Shown here one piece after another: positions 41,816 through 54,152 of a stretch of DNA of 64,000 bases (position 1 is the stretch's first letter; every line of letters starts with the position of its first letter). Below the pieces are notes generated by a model that did no database searches, was not told the origin of the DNA, and worked only from the letters and a program-made list of their open reading frames with translations. The stretch spans positions 26,822,825 through 26,886,824 of the forward strand of contig CM060104.1 of the NCBI GenBank assembly GCA_030522415.1, written 5' to 3'. A program made the position numbers and the translations under genes. This stretch comes from Channallabes apus. Its lineage: Eukaryota > Chordata > Actinopteri > Siluriformes > Clariidae.

Positions 41816-44814
41816 TACATATACCTTACAGGCTTCTTTAAAGTTACCCAATCCTGAAATCACACCAGTTTGGGATCAAAATAAAGCCTTAATATAATTA
41901 ATTAAAGACTTATGCTAAAGTCCTGAAGATTTAAAAATGAAAAAAACAAAAATGTTGATGGAAATCAGCATTAAAATATGAAGAGATTAATCAGGACATT
42001 CCTAAAAGACAAGAGTAAACAAGAATGCTCTAATAATATAAAGTAATAATATGACTCCATTTATTAACATTTATTTTTTTTTACATTAAATGAAGTAAAG
42101 CTCTTAGCCTTAAAATAAGAGCTTTTACCTTCCTTAAAATCTCTTTAAGGATAAGTGTATGAATTATCCTTAAAGAGATTTAAACACTTTATACCTAAAC
42201 AGAGTAATATTACAGTACAAATCTAGCTGCAAGGAGCGATTAATGTGTCCAAGCACGGGTAGTGTAGCAGAGTCTAGCTAATTATTATACTGCATCACTG
42301 AATGTGCACGCGAACTTCATCACACTTTAATGTCATATATGATGCTTTCCACATCAGGCAGGATGTTAGTTTGATAGAAAACAAATCAACTCCTTCTGAC
42401 CAATCAGAATCCAGAATTCAACTGTTGTATAGAATCATTATACACTAACTGACCATCTCTGTTACTTGATACTGTATGCTACACATTTGGTTACTTAATA
42501 TAGTAATAAATGAATATGGAGTGTGTTCTGAGTAGAAAACATGTCCCACTGTAATTATACCCATACATACTGTACACCAGCTTTAAGAGTACCTCTGAAC
42601 AACGAATCAACACTGGCATCTAGTGGAAGTGGAAGTGCAAGGCCAGTATAAACACACTACTTCTAAGAACTTCCAGAGCTTTCTTTTTTTAGTTTGAATG
42701 AGGAAACATACATCAGGAGACGAGTGAGCATGATTGTGTTTGTGTTCAGGGCTTCGCTCTGGTCTGATGCTTCACACATCTCAACAGCCTGAACAGTCAG
42801 GACACTGATTCTCTGATTTCCCTCAGCACTGTGTGATGGATGTTTCCTCATCGCATGAAAAGTCCTGCCTTCCTCATGACAGGCTGCAAGAAATGATGTC
42901 TGGGATGTCTTCATGCACAAAAGCACTGCATTCCAGTTTCCTACTGACACCCAGTGATTCCTTCTGAAATACTGAATGTATACAGTATAATGTGCCAAAT
43001 AGGCTTATGTCCTAAAATACTGTACATTGACAAGCTTTTAAACTCCACCACTGTTCAATGACTGTTCAATTAAAGTCCACCCTGAGAACCAGTAAGTATC
43101 TTTAGACTGAAATATTTGTCATGTTTGTAGCAGTTTCGCTATGAATTTCTCATATTTCTCATTGTTGAAGTAATGTTGTTATTCCCATCAGACATCAGTG
43201 GTTGTGCATAAAACATTCTTATTGCTAACACAGTTGAAAAGCTTAATAGGAGAAAATAATTTATATATTCCTGGTCCAAAACAGAAGTGATAATGATAGC
43301 ATTTAACGTCACATTAGAGAGAACCTCGTTTTGGCTAGCTCGAGATGATGGTGTTGACGCCAGTATTAGCATGTAAGGTTTTGGAGGCCGATGGCAGGTA
43401 GACGGCATTCTGGGTAAATGTAAGAATTGGTCATTAGCCGAAGTTATAGGCAAATGGACAACAGGTTAATGGGAAAAAACAAGATAAAACATATCACAGA
43501 CAGTGTTGAAAATCGATTCATTAGGATGATATTAATTGTAATAAGATTATAATAATACTAATGTAATTCCGCTGGTTTTGTTCAAACCCAAGTCAGATAA
43601 ACAGCACATCAGTGCACACCTGTGTCTTTACAGTTCAGTGTTCAGGATGTGGATTGGGAATGCAGCCTAGAATTCTTTCTGATTGTGTGTTGATGTATCT
43701 CTATCACAGCTGTGAGATTAGTGACAGATGCAGTTTTTCCTCACCTTTTCCTCACCAAATGCTCTAATAGAAATAGATCTCTGCACCAGATGTTCACCTC
43801 AATGTTACATCCCTTTTGAGTTAATTAATACTTTCAGTGCCCGAGACAGCAACCAGATCAAGCAAGAGTGCAAGCTGAAGCTCATGGACGGATGCTTGTG
43901 AGGGTTGCTTCCAGCTGATGAGAAAAGAGAAGACAGCAGTGCTGACAGGAGGAGACAGGAACGAGACACCAGGAGCACGAAAACTGCAGGAAGCAATTAA
44001 AGTTCAATCAGTCGCTATAGAATCGCTAGAATCGCAAATGTTGCACATCTTCACTTTGCACAGACGTTTACCCTCCACCCATACCTTCCAGTTAGTACAC
44101 ATTATCTTACCCTTTTCCAGTGGACACTATGCTCCTTTATTCTATTAATTACCCATGAATCAGCTGCCACTTCTACATTAAAGCCAAGGCCAGCTGAGGA
44201 CATGCCTATCAGTGAAGAGAACAGGAAATTAAAGTCGCCTTCTTAACCTCTCCATCAAGAAGTTTAATGTGAGAAGCAGCAGGCACACGGAGGCTGGTCT
44301 TGTCTCCGTAAAAAAGAGAAATGAACAAATTCTTCCTCATAAAATGAAAAGACACAGCGAGAGAAATTCCATAACTGTATTCTCATTCCTCATCGGTTTG
44401 TCAGACTCATCCCTCACTCTGAGCGCTGCCCTGCCTCCACGTTAATTCCAAACTTTCACTCACACAGCCTGGATTAATACTGACACTACAAAAGCATATT
44501 TCACACCCTGTACACAAACTGTACTGTATCATGCACATTTAATCAGTGCAGCAATATGGGCTAGCAGCAGAGCCTTCTGGGAATAGAAGAGAAGGGAAGA
44601 GGAGTGAAGAGAAAAGAACAGAACAGAAGAAAGGCCTACTACTGTCAGCTGATCAGGGTTGTGTCTCTTCACTTGTGTTACTTCACTTTTGTGCAACAGT
44701 GATCATATTCTTCTTCTTCATAGAATAGAAAATGCAGTATGAGTTAAGGGAACGGCTCTCTCCTGACTCTGGTATTACTGTACAGTACTGTATTTGATTG
44801 ATTGGTATTAGTTT
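41816..44814. other. No gene; long low-repeat stretch
   Basis: No gene is recognised. 42395-42423 (GACCAATCAGAATCCAGAAT) recurs at 46170-46198 and looks like an end of a dispersed DNA repeat. An 18-bp hairpin is at 42137-42181. Open frames here carry no known motif. Confidence 0.3.
42137..42181. repeat. 18-bp perfect hairpin
   Basis: AAATCTCTTTAAGGATAA at 42137-42154 and its exact complement at 42164-42181, loop of 9 bases. Confidence 0.9.
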
Positions 44815-44968
44815 GTAGATGTACAGTACAATAAATGGTGATTATTCTATGGGTACTAAAGTAAATTCTGGTGTTCCACAGGGTTCTGTTTTAGGCTCAG
44901 TGCTATTTTCTCTTTACATGCTTACTCTGGGTAACATAATTCGTACAGTAAATATGGCATTAGTGTGA
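44815..44968 (+). mobile_element. L2 reverse transcriptase fragment
   Basis: A short piece of the decayed L2 family at 7655-10623, matching about 9165-9310. ATAAATGGTGATTATTC, then a frame reading [18 protein letters not shown], and GGGTAACATAATTCGTA. Truncated on both sides and directly followed by the 14-bp minisatellite. It contains a TACAGTA at 44944 that is an exact 5-bp excess over the parent copy. Confidence 0.85.
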
Positions 44969-44974
44969 GAACCT

Positions 44975-45482
44975 CAGGAGGTAAGGAAGCAGACATGAGG
45001 AACTGGCCATGACGTCACTGGTATATACTGTAGAGAACATGATATGAGGAAACAGACATGCGGAAGTAGCTAAGCAAAATCTGATATGAGGAAGATGATT
45101 TAAGAAAGTACATGTGAGGAAGTGGATATGAGGAAGCAGATGTGAGGAAGTGGATGTGAGGGAGTGGATATGAGGAAGTGGATATGAGGAAGCAGATGTG
45201 AGGAAGCAGATGTGAGGGAGTGGATGTGAGGAAGTGGATATGAGGGAGTGGATATGTGGAAGCAGATGTGAGTGAGTGGATATGAGGAAGTGGATATGAG
45301 GGAGTGGATATGAGGAAGCAGATGTGAGGAAGCAGATGTGAGGGAGTGGATGTGAGGAAGTGGATATGAGGGAGTGGATATGTGGAAGCAGATGTGAGTG
45401 AGTGGATATGAGGAAGTGGATATGAGGAAGCAGATGTGAGGGAGTGGATGTGAGGAAGTGGATATGAGGGAGTGGATATGAG
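44975..45482. repeat. 14-bp minisatellite with 126-bp higher-order period
   Basis: Units such as GAGGAAGTGGATAT, GAGGAAGCAGATGT and GAGGGAGTGGATGT run head to tail from about 45116 to 45482. Nine units of 14 bp form a 126-bp block that recurs (45186 and 45312). 44975-45115 holds degenerate units. The long minus-strand frames here are array artefacts. Confidence 0.92.
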
Positions 45483-46387
45483 AACATGGCAGTAGAGTAC
45501 CCAGGCCTGATGTGTGTATTGACTGTGGCAGTATAATAATCAGAGGCTGAGCTGAATCAGTGCTCATGATAAACGAGCATGCGGAGAATCCCATATTTCT
45601 TATTTCCCCTCATAAAAATCATTATTTCTCACAATGCATATCACGCCATCTGTCATTTCCACTGGGTGAAATATGAGGAAATCAATGCTGTAACTGATTT
45701 GTTTGCGTGAGCAGTTTTTCATTTTTGTGGTTATGATTTTTTATCAATATAGAATACGCATACACGACAAGCTGGCAAGCAGGAAATGATAGAGGTGAAA
45801 TCTCTAAACTTTTAGCTTTTAAAACTTTTTGTTTTTTATTACTTTAGTCAACGGAGAGATGAGTTACACTGAGGAGAAGACGTTTACTTCTACTGTATCA
45901 CAATGAAACATGATGTAGGTCACATTGATAAAGTCATGAATCTAATATTAAACTTAAAGTTGCAACTTTACCTTAGACTGTTACAACACACCTACACTGG
46001 AGACTGGAGTGTGTTGTACATCTCCATATAAATGAGCTGTTTCTACGGAAACCATAAGATATTAGGAAAAAGCGCATTAATATAAACCACTGCACTACTG
46101 CACTACTACTACTGTTACTAATATGCACTACTGTAAGAGCTGCTGTTATAGAAAACAGATGAACACAAAATCAGACCAATCAGAATCCAGAATTCAACAA
46201 GGCCTTGGTGTGAAGGAATCCATTAGATCTGAGGGTCTGAGCCGGGCAGAATGAGCAGCAGGAACAGGAAGTGTGTCAGATCAACACACAGACCCTTAAA
46301 AACACTAATTTGCCTCTAGGCGAGATCAGCGACAGTGGAAGCTGACATTGTGCTTAGCTTTGCTTTTCTGCCCCTGTTCACCTGCTG

Positions 46388-46389
<2 letters not shown>
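45483..46389. other. No gene recognised
   Basis: Mostly AT-rich. The GACCAATCAGAATCCAGAAT block near 46170 matches 42395. Confidence 0.3.

Positions 46390-46472
<83 letters not shown>
46390..46472. repeat. (CA)n microsatellite
   Basis: Perfect CA run of about 41 units. A shorter, interrupted run follows at 46523-46543. Confidence 0.95.
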
Positions 46473-46477
<5 letters not shown>

Positions 46478-46919
46478 AAACCCATAATGCTGACATAAGC
46501 ACCCTGACAGCACTCACAGTACACACACACACAAACACACACAAAGTAAAAACAAAAAAACAATAAAAGCGTAGCAATGAGTAATTTACGCAGCAGCCGC
46601 ATGCCATCATTTAACACCAGGAGCAGATAAAAACTCCAGGTCTAACAGGAGTCCATCATGACACACCACAATATCACACAGACGTAATACGGAAATCTAT
46701 ATGTGAGTTCACCAGTAAGGAAGAATAGTGATGAACAACAAACACATTATTACCTTAAACAATGCACACAGTATGAGATCAGTAAATAATTTATAAACAC
46801 TATTGAACTTTAAGACTGAGCTGCAATAACGCACACTGTACAATGCACATTTTTTTTTGTGTTCTTTACAGTGTTTTCGTCATTATCACTTCATTATCCA
46901 TCATATAGGGAGAATAAAC

Positions 46920-47400
46920 ACCAAATGGCCATTCGCTTCAACCAATCAACCAACCATCTGACCAAACCAACAGTCACCCAATAGCCAACCGATACAGATA
47001 TTATTCTACCCAATCAATTAACCAACTAATCAACCATCCAACCTGCCAACACTAAACATTTGGGCATTTACAGTACTTTCTGTCATTGGATGGATCCTTA
47101 CACTGGATTACTAGATAACTACTATGTAGATAACTAAACAAACCAATAAAGAAATGAATCAACCAACCCATCAATCAGTGAAACACCCAACTAATGAAGC
47201 AATCATCCAATCTTGCAACAAAAAGATTAATCAACCAAGCAACTGATCAATCACCCAATCAACAAATAAACCAACCATCTAATCAATCACTCATCCAGAC
47301 AATCAACCAATAAAGAAATTGTCCAACCAAGAATTAAATAACCAATTAACAAATTAACCAATTAACCAATTACCTAATTATTTAATCAATTAATTCATTC
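46920..47400. repeat. Degenerate AACC/AATC array, very G-poor
   Basis: About 480 bp of words such as CCAATCAACCAACC, CCAACTAATCAACC and AACCAATTAACC, with hardly any G on the plus strand. It looks like an old tetranucleotide-based array with no fixed period. Confidence 0.75.
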
Positions 47401-48031
47401 AATCTGTTCCATGATTGCTGGAGTAATAAAACAGTGTTCACTGGTTATTTATATAAGTGACTTTTCTCTGTATGTGCACACACACACACACACACACACA
47501 CACTGTTTTGACTATCTCTTTATGAAATCATGCCACAGTGAAGGTGTGGAGAAGAAGTTGAAAGGTTGGCAGAGAGTTCAGAGCTCGTGTGGCGGAAATG
47601 TAATAAAGAATCTCCACTCAACAGGAAAAGTAGAAAAGAAAAGACAAACACTGGAGCTAACACTCACACTCGTTCATTATGTTCCGTTGTCAGGAATAAT
47701 CATTGTGGCGTGGAAAAAGAATCCGTGTTGTTGTGTTGCAGAGGCGCTGTTACAGCCTGGTGCTGATGAGTTTCCTACAGCAGCGCGTTCCTGAGTGGTT
47801 TCATTCTGCAGCCACTTTCTAAAGATTACTTTTACTTTCATTAAACAACACTACAGGATACTTTTATCCATTTACACTTACATTTAGTATTCATGTGCAA
47901 CAAGTCCTGCTCTGTTTTACTGTACTCACTTTACTTTTCCTTCTTGTATCCCTTCCTCCTGTTAGTGTCTCTTTCTTTTTTATTTCTTCACTTGTTTGCA
48001 TCATCTTATTGCCTTAAATTTTTTTACTCGT
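47401..48031. other. No gene recognised
   Basis: A short CA run is at 47478-47503. The open frame at 47411-47794 has no known motif. Confidence 0.3.
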
Positions 48032-48150
48032 TAACTTTAATTCAATTTTATTCTATTTTATTTGTATATCGTTTTTAAAAATGTACAGTCACAAAGCAGC
48101 GTTACACAATCAAAAGAATTATTTAAGTTTGTATAAAATGTGAATGTGTA
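48032..48150 (-). mobile_element. L2 3' end fragment
   Basis: TTTAATTCAATTTTATTC, TATTTGTATATCGTTTTTAA and CAGTCACAAAGCAGCGTTAC match the antisense L2 3' end at 20900-20970. Only the extreme 3' end is present. Confidence 0.7.
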
Positions 48151-48796
48151 TTGATGAAAATGATAAGATTTAAACCTTTTCTATTTCTTTCATCTCCTTA
48201 CTTTTTTCTTGATTCTCCTCTCCTCTTCACTCCTTTCATTTCTTCATCTATTCTCCTCTCCTCCTCTCCTCCTCTTTCCTTCTCTTCACTCCTGCAGCTA
48301 CTCACACTGTACATCAGAAAGAATAAAGCATTTCCCCAGTGTTTAATCACCTGCTGATCCCGCCCACCAGCCAGCTCTCCCTCACCGTGATTCGCTACTA
48401 ACACTGTGATTGACAGCAAACACATCTACTCTGACAGGATGAAAGAGTTCCTTTGATTTTTTTTTCTCCCCTTAAATGCACAAATATTTTACTCCCCCCG
48501 CTGAACACCCTGCAGCAGGTGCACCCCAGCACCTCCACGCTCCTGTGATAAATACAGAGGCTGGATTTTTGGACCACATGAAGGCCTGAGGGTGAAGATA
48601 ACACGAGTCCTTTAGGACTGAGCAGGATAATCGACACACTGCATTCCTCTTGCTGCTTTGGTGAGCACAGAGGATTCTGTACTGTACTGAACTGATGTTC
48701 CAGATGTGTACAGTGCATACACACCAAAAGGCCAGGTGATGAAAAAAACGCTAGGTGAGATGCAGCCTGTAAATTTAAGGTATGAAGCTATATATA
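48151..48796. other. No gene; CT-rich stretch
   Basis: Pyrimidine-rich from 48180 to 48295, then unremarkable. Confidence 0.35.
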
Positions 48797-49060
48797 TGAA
48801 TGCACGATAGCTTAGTGGTTAGCACGGTCGCCTCGCACCTCCAGGGTCAAGAGTCTGTGTGCATGTTCTCCCCGTACTTGGTGGCTTTCATCCAGGTATG
48901 TCGGTTTCTTGTTTAGCAAATTAGGCCAATTGGTGTTGCAATGTTGACTGGGGGTCCCGCCCTGGTCGTAAAAAATGGGAATAAATACAGTGGTCATCAC
49001 TGGCCCTCACAATCCCTGGTTGGACCACAGAGATTCCTAGATGGATAGATGGATGAGGGA
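48797..49060 (+). mobile_element. SINE with Mermaid-like head and different tail
   Basis: Head GATAGCTTAGTGGTTAGCAC and GGTCGCCTCGCACCTCCAGG, body GTGTGCATGTTCTCCCCGT. After about 48930 it departs from the other copies and ends with CCCTCACAATCCCTGGTTGG and ATGGATAGATGGATG. The box B region is deleted. Confidence 0.65.
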
Positions 49061-49682
49061 TAAAGCTATATAATATAATACAGTAAGTTTGCGGAGTCTA
49101 AGATCAAACAGAAATCTAAAAAATTCTGTTAATACTGTATAAGAAAAATGCTAAAAACAATTATGATGCATACTGTATATATCGTAATTGTAAAAAATAT
49201 TACACGTACTCCATCTGCATGATTTATTCCTTCAATAGATAATTGCCACGTTCTGCATCCATCATTTACTCTCTGTTCAGTCTCATGACCAAGTTTTAAA
49301 AACACCAATGAAGGTGAGGTTTTCATGTTAAAGGAAACAGAGAAGAAGTAAAGCAAGAAAGAGGAGGATAAATGAAAAAGGACATGAAGCATCAAGCCAA
49401 GCATGCCTGATTTCCCTGCAGAGCATGATGCCCAAATCTTTCTCTCAGCTGATTGGATCCTAAGAGGGATGAAGCGGAGAGACAGCACCTTCTCACGCTG
49501 CTCAGTGGCTCCTCACACACAGATGAGCTCGACAGAGAGGAGGAAAATTGTAAGAGACATCTTTCTCCTGAATAAAAACCCAGTTCAGCCTCAGCGGTCT
49601 CCGAGCGGACATGGACAGGGTTCAGACACAGCTGCTCGGAGATTACTTCAGCTCATCTTCAGCCCTCTGACAGTGTGCTCTG

Positions 49683-49758
<76 letters not shown>

Positions 49759-50679
49759 AGGGAGTAGTGCTTCATTTTCAAACACAAAACTGCAGTGATG
49801 CAGCTGATATCCTGCTTTGTTGGGTTTTAATGAAGTGTGAACTCCACTGGAGGACTACAGTCTTTGATTTCCAGTACGATAGAAACGACTTGGGATTTTT
49901 TTTTCTCCACAAAGTGTATTTGTGTAACCTACTGTAACTGTCCAGAACAGTGTGTTACACATGATGTCAATTATAGGTTCCACCAGAGGAGGTACTTTGA
50001 AATTGTAACATTGGGAATTACACACTGGTCACTTTAACTATCGGAATCAAATCCAAATCTGAATCTGAGGAAGTTTCCCCAAGCGGATATCGGACTTCAT
50101 GATAAACACACGTTTGTAAGAAATATGATGACCTGAATGACCTCTTGTCATGATATTAATTCTAATTTCCATTTCTAGTAACACTTAAAAAAACAGGATC
50201 TTCCTTTGAAGAAGAATAAAATAAGCTGTTCCACTCCACAGAGACTAGTACTGAGTGTCTTACTGGACATGAGGGGGGACAGGAAACACAAAAGCCACAT
50301 AACAGAAGAAAATATACAGTATACATACTGTACTGTAGACAAACGATGGCCTGTTTTGATGAGAGATATGGTGTGGGTCAGTGTAAGAAGAGTCAGTGCC
50401 AGACATGGTTGTTTTTTGTTTGTTTATTTCTTTGTGAAGTAAATGACAAAATAATTAAACTAAAACTAATTTTTGCAAAACTTAGAATGGATTTCTGTGA
50501 TGTTAAGTACTCCAGACGACTGTTTGCAAGAATCCACTTAAATCTTTGTGCTTTTATATAATTTATTTTTACATCTCACTCTGAACCACATTCATGTAGA
50601 AGTAAGTGATTTACAAAAAAAAAGCAATGATTATTATGATAAATAAACAATAATAAGAATGATTGTAATATGTTAGCAT
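49061..50679. other. No gene; one long GT microsatellite
   Basis: A GT run lies at 49685-49756. Nothing else is recognised. A cluster of TACAGTA/TACTGTA heptamers lies at 50315-50337. Confidence 0.4.
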
Positions 50680-50815
50680 GCATGTGTAAAGTTAGGAAAC
50701 CCCATCCTCTATGTAATAATTGTTTACAAGAATTCTGCTTCATCTATGATTGGTTAGAAGCCTACAGCATGAGGTCAGGACTAATCTGGAAAAATATTAG
50801 TTAATCAAAAATCTA
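50680..50815 (+). repeat. Left diverged direct repeat flanking a minisatellite
   Basis: GCATGTGTAAAGTTAGG, then TTCATCTATGATTGGTTAGA and CCTACAGCATGAG match 51770-51905 at clearly less than full identity. Confidence 0.75.
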
Positions 50816-50866
50816 CAGCATGAATGTGGAAATTACAGCACAGGATTGTGCCCAGTTATAAAATAA

Positions 50867-51703
50867 TTGAATAATTGTAAAATAACAATATTTGTTAATT
50901 ATTTAATCTCAGTGTCAATCAAAACCATACTTGATTCCCAGCCAGTGCCCAAACCCAAACCCCAGCCAGTGACCAAACCCCAGCCAGTGCCCAAACCCAA
51001 ACCCCAGCCAGTGCCCAAACCCCAGCCAGTGCCCAAACCCCAGCCAGTGCCCAAACCCCAGCCAGTGCCCAAACCCAAACCCCAGCCAGTGGCCAAACCC
51101 CAGCCAGTGCCCAAACCCCAGTCAGTGCCCAAACCCAAACCCCAGTCAATGCCCAAACCCCAGCCAGTGCCCAAACCCAAACCCCAGTCAATGCCCAAAC
51201 CCCAGCCAGTGCCCAAACCCAAACCCCAGCCAGTGCCCAAACCCAAACCCCAGCCAGTGCCCAAACCCAAACCCCAGTCAGTGCCCAAACCCAAACCCCA
51301 GTCAGTGCCCAAACCCCAGCCAGTGCCCAAACCCCAGCCAGTGCCCAAACCCAAACCCCAGTCAGTGCCCAAACCCAAACCCCAGCCAGTGCCCAAACCC
51401 AAACCCCAGTCAGTGCCCAAACCCAAACCCCAGCCAGTGCCCAAACCCCAGCCAGTGCCCAAACCCCAGCCAGTGCCCAAACCCCAGTCAGTGCCCAAAC
51501 CCCAGCCAGTGCCCAAACCCCAGTCAGTGCCCAAACCCCAGTCAGTGCCCAAACCCCAGCCAGTGCCCAAACCCAGACCTCAGTCAGTGCCCAAACTGTT
51601 GGCAGTGCCAGTCCCAAGGAGGGTTGGGTCAGAATTGACATTCGTTGTTAAACTTGTGCCAAGTTGTGTGCTCATTGAGTGGTCAGCTGTGGCAACCCCA
51701 TGA
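50867..51703 (+). CDS. Open frame across a minisatellite, 278 codons, doubtful
   Basis: The frame encodes a monotonous chain of PKPQPV and PKPKPQPV modules between a short hydrophobic start (NCKITIFVNYLISV) and a non-repetitive end (SELTFVVKLVPSCVLIEWS). Module lengths are multiples of six bases, so once one frame is open it stays open, and the minus strand is open too (GLGTGWGL-type repeats). There is no domain, no evident splice context and no TATA-like signal tied to it. A proline/lysine-rich repeat protein is possible, but the array explanation is simpler. The flanking direct repeats suggest the array sits inside an older duplicated or mobile unit. Confidence 0.25.
   Translation: MNNCKITIFVNYLISVSIKTILDSQPVPKPKPQPVTKPQPVPKPKPQPVPKPQPVPKPQPVPKPQPVPKPKPQPVAKPQPVPKPQSVPKPKPQSMPKPQPVPKPKPQSMPKPQPVPKPKPQPVPKPKPQPVPKPKPQSVPKPKPQSVPKPQPVPKPQPVPKPKPQSVPKPKPQPVPKPKPQSVPKPKPQPVPKPQPVPKPQPVPKPQSVPKPQPVPKPQSVPKPQSVPKPQPVPKPRPQSVPKLLAVPVPRRVGSELTFVVKLVPSCVLIEWSAVATP
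50939..51601 (+). repeat. 18/24-bp minisatellite
   Basis: Modules CCCAAACCCCAGCCAGTG (18 bp) and the same with an added CCCAAA (24 bp), about 30 in all, mixed in irregular order with GCC/GTC variants. C-rich on the plus strand. Confidence 0.96.
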
Positions 51704-51769
51704 GAGAAACTGCTGAGGGACCAATAAGAATATTTAAAAATATAGAAAATAATATATAATCTGTTAGTA

Positions 51770-51905
51770 AGCATGTGTGAGGTTAATACATGCCACCCTC
51801 TGCATTATGATTGGTTGCAAGAATACTGCCTCATCTATGATTAGTTAGAAACCTACAGCATGAGAACTTTGCGCAGTTTCATAGACCAAAGAAGCATATT
51901 AGTTA
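51770..51905 (+). repeat. Right diverged direct repeat flanking a minisatellite
   Basis: AAGCATGTGTGAGGTTAAT, then TCATCTATGATTAGTTAGAA and CCTACAGCATGAG match 50680-50815. Confidence 0.75.
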
Positions 51906-52269
51906 CTCAAGTTTACAAAATCTTTCAATAAAAGAACTTTTGTTTTCTTTCTACATATTTTCATATTGTTAAGGAGATTTTTTTTCCTTCATGTCCCTTT
52001 AGGGGTGCCTTTCAATGGTGGCATCTGGTGGTGACAATTCCCAGGACAGATAAATGGCAGTGAAGAACAGCCAGGTAGCCAGAGAACATCTGAGAGAGAG
52101 AGAGAGAGAGAGAGTGAGAGAGAGAGAGAGTGCTCCTCCAAGCTAATTTGTAACAAAGCCAGTTTTCATTGCTGCCACATGTTCCATTAGATATGTTCAA
52201 ACTAGAGCTTATGTTTCATTCTGGCTTAAAGTCATTACATTGAAGCACCAACACACACAGACACACACT

Positions 52270-52307
<38 letters not shown>

Positions 52308-52325
52308 TACACACACACACACTGT

Positions 52326-52360
<35 letters not shown>

Positions 52361-53921
52361 CACACGCACGCACACACACACGCACGCACACACACACACA
52401 CACATATTCACACCAGCATGGATTAAATGTAAAAGTGTCAGTGATCTCACAGTGGATCTCACACCGTCAGAAATATAGATGTGCCTGAATGCTCAAGTTA
52501 TGGGTATCTGATTTAAAAGTATTGGTCTAGACGGTGGAGAAGATCACTGTCTCGGACACGTCTACTCAAGAAAAATTGTCAGACCCCAGAAACGTGTCTT
52601 ACATGCAAATGATTAAAATCATCTAAATGAGGAGTTTGGAAAGTTAGTTCAACAACGTGCGTAATCTGATTCTGAATACGAGGAATTTTCATAATAACAT
52701 AACTTTTGGACTTAATTTGGGTTTCTGTTTGGTCATTTCATAGTCCATTCAAAATGTGTCAATATCTTTAGCTTAGATGCCTTCTGTCTGAGAATTGTTT
52801 TCCAAAACTTCCTTTTTGGTATTCTGTCCATATCCAGGTTTAATAAATGAACCAAACAAGCACACCTTCTGTTTCGAGAAGAGTAATAACCTGCGAGGCT
52901 CGAGAGCGCTCTGTGCAAACGTTTCATCATCAGGTACGGCAATACAGAAGCCATAAAACCTTTAGAGCGCAATTCAGGAGCTCTATTATTCTCCACCGTG
53001 AGTCGTGTTTCTCTGCCTGCCATTTCATTTGAATTCATAGCAAGCAGTCAGACCACTACATTAGCTCTGCATTAGAGATCACCATTAGCCAAACTAATTT
53101 GCCATCGAAGAAATAGTGGCACTCCACAATATAGCCTACAAAACGAGCTAATGAGCCTTATCAAACTCTATTAGCCTTAATGGTCATGTCTCAGTGTGTT
53201 GTGTCTGGCTTTAAAGCAGAGATGTCCACTTTATAAACATCGAGCACATACACAAACTAGACCTCGAAAAAAAAAACACACACGCCGTTCCTCTCGGTAA
53301 AATTTATAAACGTACGTTTGAGTGATGTGGCATGACTTCGTTCAGGACGCGTGCTAGTGACAAACTTCACTTGTGTGGAATACAACCTTATCAGAAATTT
53401 AAAAGTTCTCAAAATGGGGTGTTTGTATCAGACCGGGGTTGTGTAACATTTCTAGCTAACTTACTCTACCTAGATTTAACTAGCAATAACTGGTTAGCTC
53501 GCTGCTAAACAAAACTTTCTTGGATAAGTTCCATTAAAGTGAGGTTGCTATCAAAGCTGTTAAAGAAACTAGCCTAGTTAAATTACCGCAGATTACTGAT
53601 ATATACATATCTTTCCAGTCACATACATGGACTTCCAGATGTTTGCTTTTCTATTTTCCTTTTGTTGTGTTAGCATTGTGCAAGACTCATGCAAGACTCG
53701 CAACATGTCTGGCTCAAGCTTAGCTAAGGTGTATTTGCTGCTTTGTTTCAGTTCATGTATTTGTGTTGATCCATGCATTTTTTTGTCTCCTCTGTATTTC
53801 AGCTAATACAATATGTTGTTGGACTACCTGGTCATGTGTTCATTAGGTGCAAAATGGCAGCTAAAAACAAAACATTGACCCAAGGGTTAATGAATGACCC
53901 CAGCACAATGTTCCAAATTGT
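51906..53921. other. No gene; CA-rich microsatellite region
   Basis: GA run near 52091-52130; compound CA microsatellite with CTGTACACAC interruptions at 52251-52405. 53030-53200 is repeat-free and rich in ATTAG/TAAT words. No gene is recognised. Confidence 0.4.
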
Positions 53922-54152
53922 GCAGTGGTGGTTCAGAGGGCTAAGGCACTGAGTTACCGACCGGAAGATCGGCGGTTCGATCCCCAGCTCCACCAGGTTG
54001 CCACTGTTGGGCCCTTGAGCGAGGCCCTTAACCCTATCTGCTCCAGGGATGCTGTATCATGGCTGACCCTGCGCTCTGACCCCAATTACGCTGGGATATG
54101 CGAAGAAGGAATTTCACTGTGCTGTAATGTATATGTGACAAATAAAGGCTTA
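53922..54152 (+). mobile_element. tRNA-derived SINE, AATTTCACTGTGCT-tail family, full length
   Basis: Head GTGGTGGTTCAGAGGGCTAA (box A-like) and GGTTCGATCCCC (box B), then GGGCCCTTGAGCGAGGCCCT and CTGACCCTGCGCTCTGACCC. The tail is GGAATTTCACTGTGCTGTAA then GTGACAAATAAAGGC. A well-preserved copy that serves as reference for 41597-41800 and 22231-22400. Confidence 0.92.

Noticed and set aside
44960..45594. Minus-strand frames of 164-175 codons with SHPLPHICFL-type repeats
   Set aside because: Products of the 14-bp array read in more than one frame; no start context or homology.
46316..46617. Cys-Val repeat frames
   Set aside because: Direct translation of a CA/GT microsatellite; the same applies at 36334, 49403, 49686, 52209 and 39715.
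50899..51641. Two long minus-strand frames rich in Gly-Leu-Trp across the minisatellite
   Set aside because: They are the complement of an array built of six-base multiples, so openness is automatic; no other evidence of coding.
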